Shown: positions 1-5,640 of the stretch, one piece after another
Layout of the letters: each line of letters begins with the position of its first letter
How positions within the stretch are numbered: position 1 is the stretch's first letter
Assembly (NCBI GenBank): GCA_002427995.1
Contig: DIZV01000174.1
Span: 1-5,640, forward strand
Origin: Chloroflexi bacterium UBA6019
GTDB taxonomy: Bacteria > Chloroflexota > Dormibacteria > Dormibacterales > Dormibacteraceae
Length of the DNA stretch: 5,640 bases
Direction of reading: 5' to 3'
Program-made: the position numbers and the translations under genes
Notes under the pieces: model-generated
Told to the model about the DNA's origin: nothing
The model's input: only the letters and a program-made list of their open reading frames with translations
Databases searched by the model: none

Positions 1-53
1 GAGCTCTACCCTATCCCCTTCGTCGGCAGCGTCAGATGAGTGATAAGAGACAG
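1..53 (+). other. Residual Illumina Nextera adapter (P5 tail, i5 index, Read 1, Tn5 mosaic end)
   Basis: This is a sequencing-library artefact, not genomic DNA. Positions 1-11 (GAGCTCTACCC) match the P5 adapter tail GAGATCTACAC with two A-to-C changes. Positions 12-19 (TATCCCCT) match the Nextera i5 index 503 (TATCCTCT) with one change. Positions 20-33 (TCGTCGGCAGCGTC) match the Nextera Read 1 adapter exactly. Positions 34-53 match the 19-base Tn5 mosaic end AGATGTGTATAAGAGACAG, with TGT replaced by AGTG after AGATG. The four parts occur in the exact order and spacing of a real Nextera library end, which chance or a natural transposon would not produce. The adapter sequences are recalled from general knowledge. 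Everything upstream of about position 54 should be trimmed, so the window starts at a contig end. Confidence 0.95.
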
Positions 54-83
54 GAGTCGCCACGGCAGGACAGAATACGGGAG
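54..83 (+). promoter_or_regulatory. Truncated leader of hom with candidate ribosome binding site GGGAG (79-83)
   Basis: Only 29 genomic bases lie between the adapter and the GTG at 83, so no promoter, attenuator or riboswitch can be judged. Two purine-rich sites are visible. AGGA at 67-70 sits 12 bases before the GTG at 83, which is rather far. GGGAG at 79-83 overlaps that GTG but is 5 bases before a TTG at 89, which is a normal spacing. The ribosome-binding evidence therefore slightly favours TTG 89, while codon preference favours GTG 83. The two starts differ by two residues. Confidence 0.4.
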
Positions 84-1357
84 TGCAATTGAGTGTCGGA
101 CTGCTCGGCCTGGGGACGGTCGGAGCCCAGGTGGCCGAGCGCCTGCTCGCCAAGCGGCGCGAGATCGCCGACCGCACCGGCGTCGAGCTCAACCTGACGC
201 GGGTGCTGGTCCGCGACCTCGAACGTCCGCGGGGGATCCCGAGAGCGCTGCTGACGGGCCGGCCCGAGGACATCCTCGAGGATCCCGCGATCCAGGTCGT
301 GGTCGAGGTGATGGGCGGTGAGGAGCCGGCGCGCAGCTACCTGGAGCGGGCGATCCGGGCCGGCAAGCACGTCGTGACCGCCAACAAGGTCGTGATGGCC
401 ATCCACGGCCCAGGGCTGCTGGAGCTGGCCGGCGAGCGGGACGTCGATGTCTACTTCGAGGCGGCGGTCGGCGGCGGTATCCCCCTCATCAGCACCTTCA
501 AGGTCGACCTGATCGCCAACGAGATCGAGCGGATAGCGGCCGTGATCAACGGCACCACCAACTACATGCTGGGCCGGATGGCGAGCGCCGGGATCAGCTT
601 CGACGAGGCCGTTGCCGAAGCCCAGGCGGCCGGCTTCGCCGAGGCGGACCCGAGCTCCGACGTCGACGGCTTCGACGCGGCCTACAAGCTCTCCATCCTC
701 GCCTCGATCGCCTTCGGCGCCCGGGTCCACCCGGACCAGGTTTTCCGCGAGGGCATCCGCGCTGTCGATCCGCTCGATTTCCGCTACGCCCGCGAGCTCG
801 GCTACGAGATCAAGCTGCTCGCCTACGCGGCGCGCACCGGGGGTCGGATCGAGGCGCGCGTCCACCCGGCGATGATCCCGGCCCATCACCCGCTCGCGAC
901 CGTCGAGGGCGCCTTCAACGCGGTCCAGATCACCGGCGACCTGGTCGGTGAGGTCCTTCTCTGGGGCCAGGGGGCCGGCGGCAGGCCGACCGCCAGCGCC
1001 GTGGTGGGCGATCTCCTCGACGTGGCGCACTCTGTCCGCAAGGGAGCCTTCAATCGGATTGCAATGCGCTTCGACGCCGACCCGCCGATGCTGCCCATGG
1101 CGGAGGTCACGACCAAGGCCTACTTCAGGCTTCGGGCGCTCGACCAGCCCGGCGTCCTCGCCGCGGTCGGCACCGTCTTCGCCGAGGAGGGCGTGTCGAT
1201 CGCTTCCATGATCCAGAAGGACTCGGTCGAGGAGGGTACGGCCGAGCTTGTCTTCACGACCCATCCGGCCCTCGACGCGGGGCTGCAGAGGGCGCGGTCG
1301 CGGATCGCCCAGCTCGAGCAGGTAAAACAAGTCTGCGCCTTTCTCCGGGTGGTCTGA
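83..1357 (+). CDS. hom: Homoserine dehydrogenase with C-terminal ACT domain
   Basis: Reduces L-aspartate 4-semialdehyde to L-homoserine with NAD(P)H in the cytoplasm, the branch step toward threonine and methionine. The 424 residues fit the monofunctional bacterial family. The N-terminal Rossmann fold has the dinucleotide loop GLGTVG (9-14) and TANK (99-102, Lys102). The catalytic domain has EAAVGGGIP (126-134), NGTTNY (156-161) and the block GFAEADPSSDVDGFDAAYK (184-202). Aligned by eye to the yeast enzyme, Glu187, Asp193, Asp198 and Lys202 correspond to Glu208, Asp214, Asp219 and Lys223, so the active site looks intact. An ACT domain (about 346-420, with DQPGVLAAVGTVFAEEGVSI) is expected to bind threonine for feedback inhibition. 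Arg44 after the second strand may favour NADPH, which is inference. The start is GTG 83, or TTG 89 with a better-placed GGGAG. No aspartate kinase domain is fused; that is the separate lysC downstream. thrC follows after 13 bases. Confidence 0.96.
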   Translation: MQLSVGLLGLGTVGAQVAERLLAKRREIADRTGVELNLTRVLVRDLERPRGIPRALLTGRPEDILEDPAIQVVVEVMGGEEPARSYLERAIRAGKHVVTANKVVMAIHGPGLLELAGERDVDVYFEAAVGGGIPLISTFKVDLIANEIERIAAVINGTTNYMLGRMASAGISFDEAVAEAQAAGFAEADPSSDVDGFDAAYKLSILASIAFGARVHPDQVFREGIRAVDPLDFRYARELGYEIKLLAYAARTGGRIEARVHPAMIPAHHPLATVEGAFNAVQITGDLVGEVLLWGQGAGGRPTASAVVGDLLDVAHSVRKGAFNRIAMRFDADPPMLPMAEVTTKAYFRLRALDQPGVLAAVGTVFAEEGVSIASMIQKDSVEEGTAELVFTTHPALDAGLQRARSRIAQLEQVKQVCAFLRVV

Positions 1358-1370
1358 GGCGCCGGGCGAG

Positions 1371-2414
1371 TTGGGAGTCATAGCCCGCTACCGCGAGCAC
1401 CTGCCGATCACCGAGCGGACCCCGCTGGTCGACCTCAATGAAGGATCGACGCCGCTGGTCGAGAGCCGCAACCTGGGGCCGGCACTGGGGTTGAAGAGGC
1501 TCCTCTTCAAGTACGAGGGCCTGAACCCGACCGGCTCCTTCAAGGACCGAGGGATGGTGGTCGCGGTGGCGAAGGCGGTGGAGGAGGGCGCCAAGGTTCT
1601 GGTCTGTGCCTCCACCGGCAACACCTCCGCCTCCGCCGCCGCCTACGCGGCCCGGATGCGGATGCGCGCGATCGTGGTCATCCCCGCGGGCCAGATCGCG
1701 CTCAACAAGCTTTCCCAGGCGCTCCTCTACGGTGCCAAGGTGGTCCAGATCAAGGGCAATTTCGACGCCGCCCTCCAGACCGTCCGCGAGCTCGCCGACC
1801 GCTATCCGGTCGCCCTCGTCAACTCTGTCAACCCATACCGGATCGAAGGGCAGAAGACGGCCGCCTTCGAGATCGTCGACGCTCTCGGTGACGCACCCGA
1901 CTACCTGGTCCTGCCCGTCGGCAACGCCGGGAACATCACGGCCTATTGGAAGGGCTTCCGGGAGTACCACGAGCTCGGCCGCTGCCGCATCCTGCCCCGC
2001 ATGGTCGGCGCCCAGGCGGAGGGGGCGGCGCCGATCGTTCTCGGCCACGTCGTCGAGGACCCCAGGACGGTGGCGACCGCGATCAAGATCGGGAACCCGG
2101 CGAGCTGGGAGGGCGCGACGAGCGCTCGGGACGAATCCGGCGGCCTCATCGAGGCGGTCTCCGACACCGAGATCCTGCAGGCGCAGATCGCCCTGGCGTC
2201 GGGCGAAGGCCTGTTCGCGGAGCCGGCTTCGGTGGCGCCCCTGGCGCTGCTGACGCGCCTTGTCCGCGACGGCCGGATCGAGCGCGACTCGACCACCGTC
2301 ATCGTCCTCACCGGGTCCGGCCTGAAGGACCCTGATGCCGCCCTCGCCAACGTCGAGCCGCCGGTCGAGCTCGACGGCGACGCCCGCACCCTGGCCAAGA
2401 TCCTGAAGTTGTGA
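1371..2414 (+). CDS. thrC: Threonine synthase (PLP-dependent)
   Basis: Converts O-phospho-L-homoserine to L-threonine and phosphate, the last step of threonine synthesis, using pyridoxal phosphate. The 347 residues match the compact threonine synthase class of Mycobacterium almost block for block. The PLP lysine lies in NPTGSFKDRGM (52-62; Lys58). STGNTSASAAAYAAR (81-95) is the substrate/cofactor-binding asparagine loop, NSVNPYRIEGQKTAAFEI (151-168) and LPVGNAGNITAYWKG (181-195) follow, and GNAGN (184-188) is the glycine loop that holds the PLP phosphate. LTGSGLKDP (313-321) is the C-terminal signature. The specific GQKTAAFEI and GNAGNITAYWKG blocks separate it from threonine dehydratase and cysteine synthase. 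The start is TTG 1371; no ATG or GTG is in frame nearby, and GAGG at 1356-1359 (overlapping the hom stop) is the only plausible ribosome site, 11 bases upstream. The last four bases, GTGA, overlap the thrB start, so the two genes are probably translationally coupled. Confidence 0.96.
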   Translation: MGVIARYREHLPITERTPLVDLNEGSTPLVESRNLGPALGLKRLLFKYEGLNPTGSFKDRGMVVAVAKAVEEGAKVLVCASTGNTSASAAAYAARMRMRAIVVIPAGQIALNKLSQALLYGAKVVQIKGNFDAALQTVRELADRYPVALVNSVNPYRIEGQKTAAFEIVDALGDAPDYLVLPVGNAGNITAYWKGFREYHELGRCRILPRMVGAQAEGAAPIVLGHVVEDPRTVATAIKIGNPASWEGATSARDESGGLIEAVSDTEILQAQIALASGEGLFAEPASVAPLALLTRLVRDGRIERDSTTVIVLTGSGLKDPDAALANVEPPVELDGDARTLAKILKL

Positions 2415-3186
2415 AAGTCCGCGTGCCCGCCTCGATCGCCAACCTCGGCCCTGGCTTTGACGTGCTGGCGATGGCGATCGACCTCTGGCTGGAGGTGGAG
2501 GCCGAGCCCGCGGGCGCGCCGGACTGGCGCTTCGAAGGGGCGGTTCCGCCCGCTGACCACCCCTTCGCGAAGCTGGCCATGAAGGGTCGCGTCAAGAGTG
2601 ACATCCCGCTCGGGGTCGGTCTCGGCAGCAGCGCCGCGGCGCGGGTCGCGGCTCTCCGCCTGGAAGGCCTGCACGGGGCCGACCTGCTCGCCCGGGCGGC
2701 CACCGCCGAGGGCCACCCCGACAACGTCGCCGCGGCGATCCACGGCGGGCTGGTCGCCTGCGTCGATGGGCGCGTCCACCATCTGCCCCCGCCGGACCTC
2801 GACCTCGCCCTCTTCGTCGCCGCCGTGCCGACCCCGACCGAGGCGGCGCGCGCCATCCTCGATCCCGCCGTGAGCCGGGCCGACGCGGTTCACAACGCCG
2901 GCCGCCTCGCGCTCCTCGTGCACGCCCTCTACACCCGGGACTGGGCGCTGCTCAGGCCGGCGATGGACGACCGTCTCCATCAGCCGGCCCGCACCTCGCT
3001 CTACCCCTGGCTGCCGGCGACCCTCGACGCCGCCTACGCAGCCGGGGCCTGGGGCGCGGCGCTGGCGGGAGCCGGGCCGAGCGTCTTCGCCTTCTGCCGC
3101 CGCGGCGCCGGTGAGCGGGTCGCGAGGGCAATGACAGCCGCTACCGAGACACCCGGCGAGCCACTCACCAGCCGGATCGCGTCCCT

Positions 3187-3190
<4 letters not shown>
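2411..3190 (+). CDS. thrB: Homoserine kinase (GHMP family), unusually compact
   Basis: Phosphorylates L-homoserine with ATP to O-phospho-L-homoserine, the substrate of the adjacent threonine synthase. GHMP-kinase motifs occur in order: PASIANLGPGFD (6-17) at the N-terminus; the ATP phosphate loop PLGVGLGSSAAA (66-77); EGHPDNVAAAI (100-110), the family's conserved region around the active site; MDDRLHQPAR (185-194), typical of homoserine kinases; and the C-terminal glycine motif AALAGAGPSVFAF (216-228). At 259 residues it is about 40-50 shorter than usual (near 300-310). By eye the missing length lies between motif 1 and the phosphate loop and again between that loop and EGHPDN, not at an end, and every motif is present, so the gene looks functional rather than truncated. 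The start is GTG 2411 in the GTGA overlap with thrC; there is no strong Shine-Dalgarno site (only GAAG 2 bases upstream), consistent with coupling. It ends in a second GTGA overlap with lysC. Confidence 0.93.
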
Positions 3191-4407
<1,217 letters not shown>

Positions 4408-4411
4408 AAAG

Positions 4412-5411
4412 TTGTCCGTTTCAGTAGCCATCGTCGGGCCGCCCGGCTCCGGCAAGACGACCCTTTTCAATGCCCTCACCGGCGGCCGCGGCTCGGGTGG
4501 CGTCGGGATGGTGGACGTGCCCGACGAGCGGCTCGACCGGCTGGAAGCCGCGGTCGTCCCGAAAAAGAAGGTGTACGCCCAGGTCCGGGTCGCGGACGCC
4601 CCGCCCGGCAGCCGGGCCCAGCAGGTCGCCGCCGCGCGGGAGGCGGACGTGATCCTGGCCGTGGCTCGCTGCTTCGGCGCCGGTGCCGACCCCGCCGGTG
4701 ACCTCGAGAGCAGCGGCCTCGACATGGTGCTCGCTGACCTCGCCTCGGTCGAGAAGCGGCTCGAGATCGCCGCCAAAGAGGCGAGGATCAACAAGCCGGG
4801 GGCCGCGGCAGTGGCGGAAATTCTCGCTCGCGCCAAGGCCCACCTCGACGGGGGGCAGCCATTGCGCTCGATGGAGCTCGACGCCGCCGCCCGCGAGGCG
4901 CTGGCCCCGCTCTTCCCGGTCACCATCAAGCCGATGGTGTACGTCGCCAACGTTGCCGACTCGGCGGCCGCCGGTGCGCCGGTCGAGCACCACGCCCTCG
5001 CCCACGGGGCCCAGGCCGCGGTCGTCGCCGCGGCGCTCGAGGTGGAGCTGGCGGAGCTCGACCCGACCGACGCCGCCGAGTACCGCGCCTCCTACGGTCT
5101 CACCGAGTCGGGGCTGGCGGCGGTGGCGCGCGCCGTCTGGCAGGCGGGCGGGCTGATCACCTACTTCACCGCGGGCGAGCCCGAGGTTCGGGCCTGGCCC
5201 TGCGAGGACGGGGCGCCGGCGCCGATCGCGGCCCGGGGTCATCCACACCGACTTCATCAAGAAGTTCATCCGCGCCGAGGTCACCAGCGTCGACGAGCTG
5301 GTCGAAGCCGGCTCGATGGAGGCGCTCCGGTCCGCCGGCAGGCTGCGGGTCGAGGGCCGCGAGTACCGGGTCCGCGACGGCGACGTGGTCTTCTTCCGAA
5401 TCGGCGGCTGA
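4412..5411 (+). CDS. YchF-like P-loop ATPase with C-terminal YchF/DUF933 domain, degenerate G domain; one-base frameshift near 5231-5240
   Basis: A relative of YchF, the Obg-family ATPase that binds ribosomes. The restored protein is 332 residues against about 363 for typical YchF. Visible parts: P-loop GPPGSGKTT (9-17), PDERLDRLEAAVVPKKK (37-53), RCF (86-88), a helical region (about 103-165), KPMVYVANV (173-181), and the C-terminal TGS-like domain (about 248-330: ITYFTAGEPEVRAW, then GVIHTDFIKKFIRAEV and VRDGDVVFF). YchF normally has GLPNVGKST at the P-loop, a switch I with PFCTIEPN, and a DIAGLVKGASKGEGLGN switch II. Here both switches are gone (about 10 and 9 residues shorter by eye), and the base-specificity motif NxxE reads NVAD. 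The frame breaks after Ala274: one extra base in GCCCGGGGTC (5231-5240), most simply a C, moves the coding frame, after which the conserved end is read in another frame to the TGA at 5409-5411. It starts at TTG 4412, 4 bases after lysC. Nucleotide hydrolysis is uncertain without the switches. Confidence 0.85.
5231..5240 (+). other. Frameshift site in the YchF-like gene (one extra base)
   Basis: Upstream of this point the YchF-like frame is position 4412 plus multiples of three; downstream the conserved sequence GVIHTDF continues in the frame of 5238. GCCCGGGGTC read without one base (for example GCCGGGGTC) gives Ala-Gly-Val, matching the usual family sequence just before IHTDF. Left uncorrected, the original frame stays open as an arginine-rich stretch and runs into the downstream GrpB gene. 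The site is a C-run followed by a G-run, a context prone to sequencing error, so an assembly error is more likely than a mutation. Confidence 0.85.
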
Positions 5412-5640
5412 CGACGGCCTCGCCGGTCGTCGTCTCCGACTACGACCCGGCCTGGCCGGCGCGTTTCGAGGACCTCCGGAATCGGATCGAGGAGGCGCTT
5501 GGAGCGGACCTGGTCGACATCGAGCATGTGGGCGGCACCTCCGTCCCAGGGCTCCCCGCGCGGCCGATCATCGACATCGACGTCGTCCTCGCCGACTACT
5601 CGAGCGCCCACGAGCTGCGCCCGGCGCTGGAGGCGGCCGG
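5408..5640 (+). CDS. GrpB/UPF0157 family nucleotidyltransferase-fold protein, 5' part only
   Basis: The first 77 or so residues of a GrpB-family protein; the gene runs off the window. Recognisable are YDPAWPARFEDLRNRIEEAL (12-31) and IEHVGGTSVPGLPARPIIDI (38-57), the two hallmark blocks of the family. The second contains the polymerase-beta-type nucleotidyltransferase signature: hydrophobic-Gly-Gly (41-43), 12 residues, then Asp56-Ile-Asp58-Val, so two metal-binding acidic residues are present. Many family members have GST where this one has GGT; both fit the superfamily pattern. The cellular substrate of GrpB proteins is not established. No ATG, GTG or TTG is in frame near the expected N-terminus. 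The best start is CTG 5408, which overlaps the upstream stop as CTGA, the same 4-base arrangement as the two GTGA junctions earlier in the operon. The start is therefore uncertain, but the family is clear. Confidence 0.85.
   Translation, partial: MTTASPVVVSDYDPAWPARFEDLRNRIEEALGADLVDIEHVGGTSVPGLPARPIIDIDVVLADYSSAHELRPALEAA

Noticed and set aside
34..53. A natural Tn5/IS50 transposon end
   Set aside because: The engineered mosaic end is directly preceded by Read 1 adapter, index and P5 sequence, which occurs only in sequencing libraries.
54..82. A threonine attenuator or riboswitch upstream of hom
   Set aside because: Only 29 genomic bases are available, with no leader peptide or hairpin visible; the region is too short to judge.
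32..1381. A 449-codon open frame on the - strand opposite hom, spanning into the adapter
   Set aside because: It covers the same DNA as an intact homoserine dehydrogenase, ends inside artefact sequence, and shows no recognisable domain.
1606..2253. A proline/arginine/serine-rich + strand frame inside thrC
   Set aside because: It is an out-of-frame reading of alanine- and serine-rich thrC codons; thrC itself is intact across this stretch.
4408..4411. A terminator or promoter between lysC and the YchF-like gene
   Set aside because: The gap is only 4 bases, with no hairpin and T-run; the genes appear to share one transcript.
5231..5240. Programmed ribosomal frameshift in the YchF-like gene
   Set aside because: I know of no programmed frameshift in this family, and no accompanying slippery site plus stop is seen; the zero frame has no nearby stop, unlike typical recoding sites.
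4421..5611. A 396-codon open frame on the - strand opposite the YchF-like gene and GrpB
   Set aside because: It is a shadow of two recognised genes; no motif was seen, and it exists because GC-rich antisense frames lack stops.
4412..5640. A continuous open frame suggesting a YchF-GrpB fusion protein
   Set aside because: The segment from about 5234 to 5407 in that frame is an arginine-rich out-of-frame reading, while the conserved YchF end with its own stop lies in another frame. Two separate genes with a frameshift explain it better.

Overview
This window is high-GC bacterial DNA (roughly 70% GC by eye) in which every recognisable gene lies on the + strand, packed head to tail with almost no spacer. 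The gene set and the close ThrC resemblance to mycobacterial-type threonine synthase suggest an actinobacterium, perhaps a deep-branching one such as Thermoleophilia. That placement is tentative: no marker gene is present, and other high-GC phyla such as Chloroflexota are not excluded.

Layout. Positions 1-53 are not genomic. They match, in order, the end of the Illumina P5 adapter, an 8-base i5 index, the Nextera Read 1 sequence and the Tn5 mosaic end, with a few errors. Genomic sequence starts at about 54, so the window begins at an assembly end and the operon promoter is missing. Then follow hom (homoserine dehydrogenase, 83-1357), thrC (threonine synthase, 1371-2414), thrB (homoserine kinase, 2411-3190), lysC (aspartate kinase, 3187-4407), a YchF-like P-loop ATPase with a C-terminal YchF/DUF933 domain (4412-5411, frameshifted near 5231-5240), and the start of a GrpB/UPF0157 nucleotidyltransferase-fold gene (5408 to the window end). 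There is no intergenic stretch longer than 13 bases and no visible internal promoter or terminator.

Function. LysC phosphorylates aspartate; aspartate-semialdehyde dehydrogenase (asd, not in this window) would make the semialdehyde; Hom reduces it to homoserine; ThrB phosphorylates homoserine; ThrC converts O-phosphohomoserine to threonine. Hom has one C-terminal ACT domain and LysC has two, so feedback control by amino acids is expected. The last two genes have no obvious role in this pathway and may simply share the transcript.

Most notable points: the adapter remnant; a YchF-like protein that keeps its P-loop but has lost the switch I and switch II segments; a one-base frameshift in that gene that also creates a false fusion with the GrpB gene; the absence of any ATG start in six genes, with 4-base overlaps lacking clear Shine-Dalgarno sites; and a probable internal start in lysC for a separate regulatory subunit. 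I found no previously undescribed multi-gene system.
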